Shown piece by piece: positions 34,501 through 43,503 of a DNA stretch of 45,600 nucleotides (position 1 is the first letter of the stretch; each line of letters starts with the position of its first letter). The stretch covers positions 1-45,600 of the forward strand of contig VXMI01000108.1 of NCBI GenBank assembly GCA_009841165.1. Reading direction: 5' to 3'. A program made the position numbers and the translations under genes. The stretch comes from Gemmatimonadota bacterium (GTDB lineage Bacteria; Gemmatimonadota; Gemmatimonadetes; Longimicrobiales; Gaopeijiaceae). Below the pieces are notes generated by a model. That model ran no database searches. It was not told the DNA's origin and saw nothing but the letters and a program-made list of their open reading frames with translations.

Positions 34501-35270
34501 CGGCCGTGGAGCGCATGCTCGCCCTCAGAGAGACACACAAGGGTAGTAACGGGCGGCTCGATTGGCTGATTCTGCCCGAACTTGCTGTCCACCCAGACGA
34601 TGTCCGTACGCATCTGGTCCCTTTCGCACGAGCTCACAAGGCGCTGATCTTGGCCGGCCTAACCTATGACGAGATTCTGGTCGGACAACCGCTCGTCAAC
34701 TCGGCTCTTTGGGTCATTCCGGAATGGTCGGACGCCTACGGGCTGCAGATCAAGACTCTCAGGCAGGGGAAGGAGAATCTCGCCCCAACTGAGCGATCGC
34801 TCAATCTTCCTGGAGCGCCCGCTCTTCGGGGGTTCCGGCCGTGCCAGTGGCTGATAGGCTATCCCTGGGCGAGTGGTGCTTCGCCCGTTTGGCTCACAGC
34901 ATCGGTGTGCTACGACGCGACGGATCTCGGCTTGGCTGCGGATCTCAGGCATCTTTCGGATGTGTGGGCCGTCCCGGCACTGAACAAGGACGTGAAAACG
35001 TTCGACCAAATGGCGTTGGCGCTACACTACCACATGTTCCAGCTCGTGGTGGTGGCCAACAAGGGGGAGTACGGCGGGAGCAACGCATACTGGCCGCGGA
35101 GTAAACCTCACGTCAGACAGGTCTTCCATACTTACGGGCAGCCACAGGCGTCGATCGCATTCTTCGAAATCGACGACATCGGCGCCTTCCTAGAGCGCCA
35201 CGATGTGTCGTCGGCCCGCGCACGCGACTGGAAGCATCCTCCTGCAGGTCTGATCATGGCATCACAGTAA
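31518..35270 (+). CDS. Defence-associated reverse transcriptase with C-terminal nitrilase domain (class 1, UG1-like)
   Basis: 1250 residues. The reverse transcriptase has motif A VVHADLRQFYD (Asp206), motif B LPQGLVASGFFAN, and motif C YVDD (314-317), so the catalytic aspartates are intact. A long helical middle (about 400-950) follows, as in 'unknown group' RTs. The C terminus is a carbon-nitrogen hydrolase: Glu1021 in WLILPELAV, a lysine near 1079-1085 (LQIKTLRQGKE), and Cys1131 in SVCYDATD, the Glu-Lys-Cys triad. RT-nitrilase fusions of this length are the hallmark of UG1/type 1 DRT anti-phage systems. The start is GTG; no strong ribosome site. The known membrane partner is not apparent. 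Confidence 0.85.
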   Translation: MVPDQLEPRLDLLREEYVLVQAWKKTASHIRYHNWFSDTLALDRVAVNLREFLAELGDRLRSLESWQNDPIRIVPAPKSQRWMIRKGAWEPANGTSAARLRPLAHVSLADQVIATALMLCLADRVETLQGDSRHPVADRASRRRVISYGNRLFCDNIGGELRHRWGSAKLYRAYYQDYRTFLSRPEIAAESIRAVDGQRFYVVHADLRQFYDRVRPDRLTEAIERIRRDGDDPAFFSLAASVLDWRWDPRDERNVRIYADQAELEDFTRVALPQGLVASGFFANVVLLSFDEAMRVAIGTEIAPGVLLADACRYVDDLRILVAVAPSADRSASELGKTVSEWLGLLLEDNSNGLTLSPKKTQVATLGGDERPLVRQSAKMSRIQSAMSGGFDALAGEEILEAIQGLMRAQEALSVGDASGWRLSPVPDVRDETVARFSAARYRITYRSIRPLLYDDDQPDELESGRGVISPGGGTRVARTRSELDEDARAFALGLIQRWIHDPSNVRLLRIGLDLWPDVELLREVLSLLRPFTEKGGRRKAPRRVAWYCLAEVLRAGATETGLVAGAESLPAGIDLESYRKELAWEAARLVTLPGPTIPWYLRQQALLFLAAFDPAGAPVSRTGTVPETRHYRELIRFLRGEGDRLKKLRSSDFATLAVLSRRAFVDQAQAVGLTHPGLTPWRKRQIAYRDPSFLLELIEAETGGARFADLPARVREDLCLASESSDGSPITLAKTVLSTHPSGSLRNELSLLRFARAFLEQWEQQDSPPVVITPRQVTLDIAEAHGVADAVDLRILGSRTDPSGSLYEPAPWCDAGQRWRVQLGSLLRFILSGQPDFTRPVRGTNWKENESCYRPAESHWYQRLYGLYSGQPAFGDDWLPITDWAEGFLLGLLRWPGCRAPDGFSWIEQGIEQAKTHIGQRIADLKQRRGRATRTLILPLIAKRPTATATERPLRGCVVQTVIPEASDFDRRDLALKGRAIRRRHRNHLSAALAAVERMLALRETHKGSNGRLDWLILPELAVHPDDVRTHLVPFARAHKALILAGLTYDEILVGQPLVNSALWVIPEWSDAYGLQIKTLRQGKENLAPTERSLNLPGAPALRGFRPCQWLIGYPWASGASPVWLTASVCYDATDLGLAADLRHLSDVWAVPALNKDVKTFDQMALALHYHMFQLVVVANKGEYGGSNAYWPRSKPHVRQVFHTYGQPQASIAFFEIDDIGAFLERHDVSSARARDWKHPPAGLIMASQ

Positions 35271-35430
35271 TGTCGCACCGCGTGGCTAGGACTAGTATTG
35301 GAACAAAACGCTGCCACAGCGGATGGGCTGCTGATTCCGGCCCATGCCCGCGAGAAGCTCAGCCGGAAGGCGGCCTGATTTTCGAGCTGTCCACTTGTCC
35401 AGTAGACCGGGACCGCTACAGACTGAATTC

Positions 35431-38400
35431 ATGCGAACGACAACGATAGCGCCAGAGCTCGCGAAGGCAGGCGAGTGCTACGCACGCGATGTCAGCGCGT
35501 TGATCACGACCGGATCGACGACAGAGGCCAGCTATTATCCCGCTGTCCAAGCGCTAGTTGCTGCGGCTCTCAGGGTCGAAGACCTACCGTTTGACGTGCG
35601 GACCAACACAAGCGAACAGAGGCCCGGTGGTGGAGTCAATCTTCCAGATATCGCACTCTACGATACTGGCGGCCTGTTCCTCACCGTGTGCGGTGAGGTC
35701 AAGCTCCCCGACCGGAAACTGAACACTCTCGCTGCGTCGACCGAGGGCAACAACCAGATCGGACGCTACTTGGCCGCTACGCGAGCTGCCTTGCTTTGCA
35801 ACGTGCGGGGTTTCGCGCTCGTGACGGTAAAGCCCGACTGGAATGGGAGCGGACCAGTGCCACCTGAGGCACGACGTGTCGAGCAGATCGTGGATCTGTG
35901 GCCCTCGCTACCAGCGCTGAAAGAGAAAACACCAATCGACCCACGGGCGCTCACGGCTTTCGCGGAGTTGGTCGAGGCAGCTGTTACGCGCTATGCTCCC
36001 ATCGCCGAGCCTGAATCCCTCGCCCGCATCCTGGCAAGGCAGGCAAAGCGGGCGAAGGCTGACCTACCAGCCAGATTCACGCGTGCCGTGCAGGGTCTCC
36101 TTGATGACTTCGCTACTGCCTTGGGAGTGACGTTTGAAGGCCCAGAGGGTGAGGAGTTCCTTCGCTCCTCTCTAATCCAGACGGCCTTCTACGGCCTCTT
36201 CGCTGGTTGGGCCCTGTGGTGGCGGGGTGATCGAGCGCGGGCGTTTCGTTGGGAAGACCTAGCAGAGTACTTGAAGATTCCTTTTTTGGGCGGCCTGTTC
36301 CACGAATTCAGACACCCATCCCGCATCAAGGAGTTGCGGCTCGCAAAGCACCTGGACCTCGCAACAGAGACCCTCGCGCGTGTTGACCCCGAGAGATTCT
36401 TCAAGCGGTTCCAACCCCCGACGCTTGAGGAGGACACGGAAACAACGACGACGGCAATCATGTACTTCTACGAACCTTTCCTTGAAGCGTTCGATCCGGA
36501 CCTCCGGAAGGAGTTGGGCGCCTGGTACACGCCGAATCACGTTGTTCGTTACCAAGTCGCGAAGATTGATCACCTGCTGCGAAATGAGCTCGACTGTAGC
36601 AGAGGCTTCGCCGACGAACGCGTTGTCGTTCTCGATCCGGCGTGCGGCACGGGTGCATACTTGGTCGAGGTGCTCCGCCACACAGCTGGTCAGCTTGTGA
36701 ACGAAGGAGCGCAGGCCACGCTTGGTGCGCAATTGCTCGATGCAATCTCCCGACGCTTCATCGGCTTCGAGATCCTTACCGCGCCCTTTGTGGTGGCGCA
36801 GTTACAGCTTTACCTCCTGCTCACGGAGGCCGGCGCGGAGCCGGATGCGACCCACCGGCCTGCGATCTTCTTGACAAATGCCCTCACGGGTTGGCACGGT
36901 CCAGATCAGCGGGAACTCAACTTCCCGGAGCTTCAAGATGAGCACGATGCCGCCCGCGACGTCAAGCGTAGCGCAAGAATCATCGTTGTGTTAGGAAACC
37001 CACCCTACAACCGCTTCGCCGGGGTGCCACTGGCTGAGGAAGCGGAGCTTGTTGACCACTACAAGGGTATCAAGAGGGACATGGACGGCAAGCAAGTGGG
37101 CCGATCAGCTCTCTTCACGCGCTGGGGCATTCGCAAGCACCTGCTAGACGAGTTGTACGTGCGCTTTCTTAGGCTTGCCGAGATTCGTATAGGTGAAGAG
37201 GCGCAGTTTGGCGTTGTATCCTACATCTCGAATTCATCATTCCTGACTGGCAGGTCCCATCCTATCATGCGGGAATCATTGCTCAGCAGTTTCAGTACAA
37301 TCTGGATCGACAACCTCAATGGTGACAAGTACGCGACCGGCAAGATGATCCCGGCAGGGCTACCTGGTGAAGGTACAGTGGATCAGAGCATATTCACCAC
37401 GCAGCATGATCCCCGCGGCATTCAGGTCGGAACCTGCATCACAACCTATCTAAAGCGCAATGCAGATAGTGAAGAGTCCGGCGCAACGGCAGCTGTGGAA
37501 TACAGGGACTTCTGGGGCCGGGCTGACGACAAGCGCGAGGCTCTCGTTGCGTCGCTGGCCCTGCCGTCTTGGCCAAGGGAGAAGAGGAACACAGCCGTCC
37601 GCACACCGGCTGGGCCACGTGAATACGAGAACTTTATCCCGACAGCTGCGACACACTGGCGCTTGATACCCACGAAGGGCAGCGGCTTCGAGGAATGGCC
37701 AGGACTTGATGACCTCTTTCCTGTTTCCTTTCAAGGAGTTAACCCCAATCGTGGCTTAGCGGGTAGCGTGATCGATACGGATCGCGTGGCGCTTGAAGAG
37801 AGAATGCGTTACTACCTGTCGGCTGCTAGTTTCGAGGAAGTGAAGGAGCGTTATCCCACTCTGTGTACTGAACGCGCAGGGTATGACCCCCAAATGGCGC
37901 GTGGCGCAATCGTCGCAGAAGGGGGCTTTGATGGCGACAAGTTGTCGCCCTATTGCGTGTTCCCGTTCGATCTCCGCTGGATCTACTATGAGCGCGAAGC
38001 GAAGCTCCTGAACAGGAGTAGGCCCGACCTTGGCGATCATCTGCAGGATAACGACTTCCTGATTAGCGCTCCGAGGGCCCGGCGCGTGTCAGAGAGTCGC
38101 CCACTCGTCTTGTCCTGCCTCTTCGATCTCCACCTGCACGATTGGGGCTCGGTTGGGTTTCCCGCCGAGGTTAATGCCGCTGAGGGACCCGGATTCTTCG
38201 CTTTTGGTCCGACAGAACGCAAGCGGAAAGCGAATCTTGCCACGGATGTCTGGAATGCTCTTCGCGACGCCTGGAGTATGCAAGGGGATCTGACGGGTGG
38301 CGATGCGACCGGTTTGTGTCGAGCCCTCTTCCACTACTGTCTGGCAATCAGCCATGCGCCGACTTATGAGCACGAGCACAAGGATTCGCTCGCGCAGGAC

Positions 38401-38970
38401 TGGCCACACATCCCGATCTGTAAGGATCCAAGGGGATTCCAAGAGATTGCTACCCTGGGGGACCGACTTGCGCACCTACTCAATCCGCAGAAAGACGCGG
38501 GCACCGTGATCCAGGATCGGCTCGGCTCGGAGCTCAAGACCGTGGCGGTTGTTCGAAGAGTCGGCGGCGGTAGCGTGAAGGAATCTGATCTCCTTGTCGA
38601 ATACGCGTACTTCGGTAGCGCGACGGGCAGGTGGCAGAAGAGGGTGCTTGAGCAAACAGAGTTGCGACATCCAGAATGGGATTCTCTCACAGGTGATCTT
38701 CATCTCAACGACATGGTCTTCTTGAGCCATGTCCCGCATGCTGTCTGGCGCTACGAAATGGGCGGCTATCCGGTTCTCAAGAAGTGGCTTGGCTACCGCG
38801 AGGCCCGGCGTCGCACCGGAGCACCACTGACACTTGCTGAACTCACGCATCTGCGTAATGTCATCCATCGCATCGCAGCGCTCCTTACCCTTCGGCCGGC
38901 GCTGGACGAGGCTTACGCGAAGGCCTGCGCAGATCCCTGGCGGATCGATGAACTGACAAGCATGCCATGA
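35431..38970 (+). CDS. Type ISP/IIG-like restriction-modification enzyme
   Basis: 1179 residues from the ATG at 35431. N-terminal PD-(D/E)XK nuclease: PD at 72-73 and GEVK (Glu89, Lys91). Gamma-class N6-adenine methyltransferase: motif I DPACGTGAY (402-410) and motif IV NPPY (523-526). The C-terminal 500 residues resemble the type ISP specificity domain (IYYEREAKLLNRSRPDL, LVLSCLFDLHLHDWG). The helicase/translocase domain of true ISP enzymes is absent, so this is closer to a type IIG or PglX-like layout. It would modify one adenine in its site and cut nearby. The frame is open 29 codons upstream. No separate specificity subunit. Confidence 0.82.
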   Translation: MRTTTIAPELAKAGECYARDVSALITTGSTTEASYYPAVQALVAAALRVEDLPFDVRTNTSEQRPGGGVNLPDIALYDTGGLFLTVCGEVKLPDRKLNTLAASTEGNNQIGRYLAATRAALLCNVRGFALVTVKPDWNGSGPVPPEARRVEQIVDLWPSLPALKEKTPIDPRALTAFAELVEAAVTRYAPIAEPESLARILARQAKRAKADLPARFTRAVQGLLDDFATALGVTFEGPEGEEFLRSSLIQTAFYGLFAGWALWWRGDRARAFRWEDLAEYLKIPFLGGLFHEFRHPSRIKELRLAKHLDLATETLARVDPERFFKRFQPPTLEEDTETTTTAIMYFYEPFLEAFDPDLRKELGAWYTPNHVVRYQVAKIDHLLRNELDCSRGFADERVVVLDPACGTGAYLVEVLRHTAGQLVNEGAQATLGAQLLDAISRRFIGFEILTAPFVVAQLQLYLLLTEAGAEPDATHRPAIFLTNALTGWHGPDQRELNFPELQDEHDAARDVKRSARIIVVLGNPPYNRFAGVPLAEEAELVDHYKGIKRDMDGKQVGRSALFTRWGIRKHLLDELYVRFLRLAEIRIGEEAQFGVVSYISNSSFLTGRSHPIMRESLLSSFSTIWIDNLNGDKYATGKMIPAGLPGEGTVDQSIFTTQHDPRGIQVGTCITTYLKRNADSEESGATAAVEYRDFWGRADDKREALVASLALPSWPREKRNTAVRTPAGPREYENFIPTAATHWRLIPTKGSGFEEWPGLDDLFPVSFQGVNPNRGLAGSVIDTDRVALEERMRYYLSAASFEEVKERYPTLCTERAGYDPQMARGAIVAEGGFDGDKLSPYCVFPFDLRWIYYEREAKLLNRSRPDLGDHLQDNDFLISAPRARRVSESRPLVLSCLFDLHLHDWGSVGFPAEVNAAEGPGFFAFGPTERKRKANLATDVWNALRDAWSMQGDLTGGDATGLCRALFHYCLAISHAPTYEHEHKDSLAQDWPHIPICKDPRGFQEIATLGDRLAHLLNPQKDAGTVIQDRLGSELKTVAVVRRVGGGSVKESDLLVEYAYFGSATGRWQKRVLEQTELRHPEWDSLTGDLHLNDMVFLSHVPHAVWRYEMGGYPVLKKWLGYREARRRTGAPLTLAELTHLRNVIHRIAALLTLRPALDEAYAKACADPWRIDELTSMP

Positions 38971-39052
38971 ACCGACTTGCGCCCCTGATGTTGTACAGTA
39001 ATCAGCTGACACCCGGCCTCGCCGAGGTCAGGTCTACGCTGCGGTCTTGGCC

Positions 39053-39195
39053 TCACGTTCTAGGTGCGGGCTTCCGGGTGCGCCGCTTCCGCGGGATCCC
39101 GCCCTTGAAGACCTCGTAGGGCGTCCTGCCCTCCATCCCGCGGCCGCAGTGGGGTCGGCGTGTTGTAGGCCTCAAGATAGCCGTCTAGGTCCAAG
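39053..39195 (-). pseudogene. Transposase C-terminal fragment (integrase-core type)
   Basis: RGMEGRTPYEVFKGGIPRKR followed by RTRKPAPRT and a stop is the C terminus of a DDE integrase-core transposase (IS3/IS481-like 'YNt.rpHqGrgm.GrTPyevF'). The preceding YLEAYNT lies in another frame, so a frameshift separates the two halves. The rest of the element is gone. Confidence 0.65.
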
Positions 39196-39415
39196 TACGT
39201 TCGGTACCCGCCCCATCCTCAATGGTCCTGGGGGTCTCCGTCTACCTCCCACAACAGCGGACTTGGATTCTTGGGCGCAACGTGGTATCATTACATTAAT
39301 TGGACTTTCCTCTCTGCCTACCACCAACATGAGGGCTGGCGAAATGAAGTGGACCTGTCGCAAAGAGACCGACCGACCGACGCGTTCTTGGCCTGATCGG
39401 TAGTAGGAACTACCC
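39196..39415. other. Short gap before the sce pair
   Basis: AT-rich around 39284-39305 (GGTATCATTACATTAATTGG), a plausible promoter region for the plus-strand pair that follows. A short GACC tandem (39368-39381) is also present. Nothing gene-like was seen. Confidence 0.3.
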
Positions 39416-40372
39416 TTGGGCGGTTCTCGTCCGGCTACAGTCGGCCCCCAACGAAGTCCGGTATCCCTTGATGCCTGGCTTCCTGTGCTCCCGAGACTCT
39501 TCTCATCTTCTCATCTTCAGCTTCTAGCTTGGGCTCGTAGCTCTGACTTGTTTCCCTACGCGCAGGCCCTCGTCAACCTGAAGCGGTCACTACCTCCCGA
39601 AGCTACAATAGCGGACCTGCTTGATGAGTCTTTCCATATTCTGCGATGGCACTATCCAGTAGAGTACGTCTTCAAGGCGTGCCTTCTGAAACGGCTACTT
39701 TTCGGGCGACATAGCCCTCGCACAACCTCATGCTACTTCGAGTTGCCGGTTGGCGAGGCGCGTGCAGACATGGTGCTTGTGAACGGAAGAGCCGATGTCT
39801 ATGAAGTCAAGTCTCGTTTCGACAGTGATGCACGACTGGAGGCGCAACTCAAGGAATACTATCGGGTGTTCACCAGGGTGACCATCGTGACGGAACACGA
39901 AGAAGTCGCAAGATACCTGGACCGTCTGCCAGCCCATGTGGGGGTCGCAACGCTGACGCGCCGGTTCTCGGTCAGCACAAAGCGCGCTGCTTCGTGTTGG
40001 TATGACGGCCTGGACCATTTCGGGCTATTCCAGATGCTTCACCAAGCGGAACGCCACCAGCTTGCCGAAGATCTCCGATTGTCCGTATCGCGGATGCAGC
40101 CGATCTCGCGATACCGGCAGGTGTTTACACGGTTCGCCTTGTCATGCTCACCTTGGAAAGCCCACGAACGGGTAGTTGCCGCGCTCCGCACTCGACAGCG
40201 TACCGACGATCTGGCGAGGCTGTGCGAGACCCTTCCTCAATCGCTACACGTCGCAGCTTTCTCGTACCGCTTGCGAAAAGCGGACTGGACAGCTCTCTTA
40301 GAGGTTCTTGCGACAACACTCGCAGAGCACCCGAAAACAGGAGTTCCTCGTGTACTTCCCCTACCTACGTGA
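39416..40372 (+). CDS. sce7726 family protein, PD-(D/E)XK-like
   Basis: Up to 318 residues. The centre carries EARADMVLVNGRADVYEVKS, where Asp and the EVK triplet match the PD-(D/E)XK signature that names the sce7726 family. The TTG at 39416 has AGGA 7 bases upstream; an internal GTG at 39485 is an alternative, as homologues seem to start nearer to VLPRLFSSSH. It overlaps the sce7725 gene by 23 bases, a strong sign of a functional pair. The family is seen next to defence genes, but its mechanism has not been established to my knowledge. Confidence 0.72.
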   Translation: MGGSRPATVGPQRSPVSLDAWLPVLPRLFSSSHLQLLAWARSSDLFPYAQALVNLKRSLPPEATIADLLDESFHILRWHYPVEYVFKACLLKRLLFGRHSPRTTSCYFELPVGEARADMVLVNGRADVYEVKSRFDSDARLEAQLKEYYRVFTRVTIVTEHEEVARYLDRLPAHVGVATLTRRFSVSTKRAASCWYDGLDHFGLFQMLHQAERHQLAEDLRLSVSRMQPISRYRQVFTRFALSCSPWKAHERVVAALRTRQRTDDLARLCETLPQSLHVAAFSYRLRKADWTALLEVLATTLAEHPKTGVPRVLPLPT

Positions 40373-41288
40373 GAAGCAAGAAGAGTTGCTCTCAGTTAGA
40401 GATGGCGGTTTTCTCAGCGATCTCACCATTCCAATATTTGAGCCAATCACCCTGTCTGATACCAACCAGACGCGCATGGAGCACGCGATTCAGAACGGGC
40501 GCCGATTCGCGATCATCGTGAACAGCGCGCATGGCAAACCGCAGCCCCCTAGGCCGAATGAGGCGGCTCATGTCGTTCACGCCCTTCCGCCCGACCGAGT
40601 GTTACCTGCGCTTGAGATTCGACCCGGAACCCGCATAGCCCAGATCGCGTGGTTCGTTGGAGAGTTCCTAGATCGCAGGTGTCTTGTGGTACATCGAAAC
40701 CACCAATACACCTCCACTGAGCTGATCCAGCAGCTTGAACCACTAGGCGAGTCCGTGATTCATGTGACGATTGACGGCGGTGTGCCGGAAGAGGTGGTAC
40801 GACAACTCCCGGCGCAAGCGAGGGTGTTGCTGAGAGGTGGCTTCAAGCACCAGCCGACCAACGCTGATTACCAAGAGCAATCTCACTTCGATGACCTGCT
40901 GTACACCTTCCAAAACCGGGGATTTGACGGCTTCGGTGATTTCACGACCGTCCGAGATCAATTCCAGGCGGGAGGGGGTGCGGCTCACACAATCGCCCTC
41001 CATCTCACCGAGGTCGCTGGAGGCAGGATCCTCGCCAACCACTTCATCTCCCATCCACCTCACATTCGCGGAAACAATCGCCGGAAATACCTGGAGGCTG
41101 TTGAACGACTTGTCGAATATGTCTCTGAGCGACCCGGGTTCGATACGGTCGGTGTCGCAGGATTCCGCGATTCTTGGGAAACACGTAGTAATCCCGGCTT
41201 TGGGAAGCCAAAGCGCTGGAGCATCCAGCACCACTTCGAGATCATCGAAAGAGAACTGTCTCGCCGCGGCGAGACGCCGATCATGTAG
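40350..41288 (+). CDS. sce7725 family protein
   Basis: 312 residues from a GTG with AGGAG six bases upstream; the protein then begins VYFPYLREKQEELLSVRD, the normal opening of the family ('mYFPYLRgkq.EL..lr'). A central glycine-rich FKHQPTNADY and a late PPHIRGNNRRKYLEAVERLV are also family-typical. Always found with sce7726; probable toxin/effector or adapter for the nuclease-like partner. No catalytic motif is recognisable. Confidence 0.75.
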   Translation: MYFPYLREKQEELLSVRDGGFLSDLTIPIFEPITLSDTNQTRMEHAIQNGRRFAIIVNSAHGKPQPPRPNEAAHVVHALPPDRVLPALEIRPGTRIAQIAWFVGEFLDRRCLVVHRNHQYTSTELIQQLEPLGESVIHVTIDGGVPEEVVRQLPAQARVLLRGGFKHQPTNADYQEQSHFDDLLYTFQNRGFDGFGDFTTVRDQFQAGGGAAHTIALHLTEVAGGRILANHFISHPPHIRGNNRRKYLEAVERLVEYVSERPGFDTVGVAGFRDSWETRSNPGFGKPKRWSIQHHFEIIERELSRRGETPIM

Positions 41289-41312
41289 AGAGACAAAGGA
41301 ACTGTGGAATCT

Positions 41313-41500
41313 TCCGCAAGGACAGCAAGGTCAAGAAGCGCACCCGCACCCTAGCCAACTTGTCGGATTGGCCCAACGATCTCGCGCGCGGCCTGCGCAT
41401 CCTGCGCACGGGACGCGCCGCCCAGAAGTCGATGGACGAGACCTTCCAGATCCTGCTCTCCTGCGCTCATGGAAACGTCGCCGCCCTGTGCCCTGCGCTT
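41313..41500 (+). pseudogene. IS1634-type transposase fragment
   Basis: A frame without a start reads RKDSKVKKRTRTLANLSDWP, then FQILLSCAHGNVAALCPALG, matching the N-terminal part of IS1634-like transposases ('gkv+hrTLaNLs.wP', 'SlpHGhvaAvlg'). The DDE core is missing. The following 250 bases (41501-41754) show a hairpin CCCGG-TCTTTT-CCGGG (41672-41687) and no clear gene. Confidence 0.6.
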
Positions 41501-41754
41501 GGGGTCGATCACTCAACGGCAAGCCAAGACTGGGCTGGAAACTCCACGACCGTGTCAAGGCCCGGTGCCCACGATGATCCGTATCAAAGTCGCTGCCGCC
41601 GTGAACCGCAGTAACCACCAGTCGCCGGCCCAGAAGTCCACGTAGGCCCCGCCGGCCCCTTGAGCGGAACGCCCGGTCTTTTCCGGGTGCGTACTGCGCT
41701 TGAGCGACATCTCCTGTCCTTGAGGCTGACACCGCGCTTGAAGCCGGATGATGT

Positions 41755-43503
41755 TCACGTCCCCACCCTGAAGCCCCACTCCACCCAGGTCTCTAAGTGC
41801 TTGTCGTAGTGCCCCTTCGGTAAACCGACAACGAGCAGGTGACGAGCACGCGTCATGGCTACATACGCCAGCCGTCGGTCTTCCGTGTTGTCGCCATTCC
41901 GTACGTCCGCCACCACGGAGTTCCAGAACTTGGCGCTGCCGACGACCAGCACCGCGTCGATACTCTCTCCTTTCACCTGGTGAATCGTGTCCTGCCGTAC
42001 TTTCGGCGACTCACTGACCGACTCGAAGAGCGGCAGAGCCTTCTGAACAGTGGTGAGTCCGGTTGTCTTGATGTGACGTCCGAGCTGGATATCACATTGC
42101 AAGCCAATTCCTTCGATCAAGTTCGCCAACTGCTTTCGCATGGCAGGAATCCACCTGTTACCACGCTGAGACAACGGTAGTAGTCGGTCGGGGCATTTGA
42201 CGAACTTCCAAATTGCCAATGATACAGCCATGCGTGCGGGTGACGGCCGGTCGGAATCTACACGCTCCCACAGAGGATCGTCGCCTTTGAGCTCGCGCAA
42301 AATACTCTCGACGATCTGAGATGCCTTTCGGTAATCGAGTCGGGAATCACGCAGGAACGCGGCCGTTGCCAAACGCTTTGTTTTCCCCTTGAGCCCGGTG
42401 TAGTTCACCTTGCCGCGCAGTGATTCCAGTTGCCCGTGCCCTCGGCAGACGACCGCAGCAGAGTCGATGGTCACTCTGGCTTGATCCGCGATGCGTTGAA
42501 ACGCCGCCAAGCCATCACAGAATGTGCTCGACGTCTCTCTTACCACAAACGCGCGGTGCCACTCCGATGGTCCATCACTAGATCCGGTGAAGAGTGCATT
42601 GCCGCCCACGTTACGGACAGCCGCAGCAATCTGGTTGTTGCAGCGGAACGACTGGCTCAAGGGCATTTCTGGAATTGACCACTTCTTCTTCAGATCGGGC
42701 AACGAAGTCGCATCTGCCATACTAAACTCGTAGATGCACTGGTCGGGGTCACCAACGAGCGTGATCCGTGCGCCCTTCTTGCGCAGGAAGTTCAAAAGGA
42801 ACAGCAACCAGGCGTTTGAGTCTTGCGCTTCATCAACGATGATCTCGGGGAAGCGCCTAGCAAGGAGCTCTGCGATATGAGGTCTGTTGAACAGGAGCTC
42901 GCAGGCCCAGAACACCCGCTGGGCATGTGTATAGAAACCCAGAGACAGCAGCTCGTAGACAGCATCACGGGGAGCAACGAGAGGCTGATTCCCGAAAGTG
43001 GGTGACGCCTTGAAGCGGAGCTTCGTGCCATCCGGATAGGGTATGACTTCCCACGCTGGAACGGGAATGCCCCTCCCGCGTCTCCACACTTTCAGCTTGT
43101 TGTTGTTCCAGTCGCCGGGGCGTGGACCCGGAAACAGCCTAGGCCGCTTGTCTGCGCCAGCGAGCAAATGGCCAAATGGTGTGAGAATGTACCGCTCAAC
43201 GAATGAGTCAAACGTACCGACGTAGTTCGGATCAGCGAGGAGATCTCTTCGCCCCAAGTTGATCGTGGCGGTCTTGAATTCGCGGATGGCAGCATTCGTG
43301 AACGACAGGAGGGCCAGCCCACCGACCGGATAAGGCCAGTTGCCCGCTCTCCAGACGAAGCGTCGACATGATGTCCAAGTCTTTCCGCTTCCTGGAGCTG
43401 CGCGCAAGAGAAACTCCAGTTCCTCGGCAAAGATGGCCTCCTGCTGCTGGCTTGTCGGGCGCTCCGCAAGTATCGCCTCTCGGAGTCGATCAGCTGTGGG
43501 CAT
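41755..43503 (-). CDS. gajB: Gabija protein GajB, UvrD-like helicase
   Basis: 582 residues from the ATG at 43503. SF1 helicase motifs: Walker A AAPGSGKTW (35-43), Walker B VDEAQD (223-228), motif III LVGDPDQCIYEF, and motif VI VAMTRARHLLVV near the C terminus. Length is somewhat greater than the roughly 500 residues of the reference GajB. The start overlaps the 3' end of gajA by 14 bases. In Gabija, GajB associates with a GajA tetramer and senses or processes DNA ends made during phage infection; the complex blocks phage replication. Confidence 0.87.
   Translation of the reverse strand: MPTADRLREAILAERPTSQQQEAIFAEELEFLLRAAPGSGKTWTSCRRFVWRAGNWPYPVGGLALLSFTNAAIREFKTATINLGRRDLLADPNYVGTFDSFVERYILTPFGHLLAGADKRPRLFPGPRPGDWNNNKLKVWRRGRGIPVPAWEVIPYPDGTKLRFKASPTFGNQPLVAPRDAVYELLSLGFYTHAQRVFWACELLFNRPHIAELLARRFPEIIVDEAQDSNAWLLFLLNFLRKKGARITLVGDPDQCIYEFSMADATSLPDLKKKWSIPEMPLSQSFRCNNQIAAAVRNVGGNALFTGSSDGPSEWHRAFVVRETSSTFCDGLAAFQRIADQARVTIDSAAVVCRGHGQLESLRGKVNYTGLKGKTKRLATAAFLRDSRLDYRKASQIVESILRELKGDDPLWERVDSDRPSPARMAVSLAIWKFVKCPDRLLPLSQRGNRWIPAMRKQLANLIEGIGLQCDIQLGRHIKTTGLTTVQKALPLFESVSESPKVRQDTIHQVKGESIDAVLVVGSAKFWNSVVADVRNGDNTEDRRLAYVAMTRARHLLVVGLPKGHYDKHLETWVEWGFRVGT

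Noticed and set aside
41555-41779. 74-codon minus-strand frame after gajB
   Set aside because: No ribosome site or recognisable domain, and it overlaps the end of gajB; the tryptophan-rich end is not enough to call a membrane protein.
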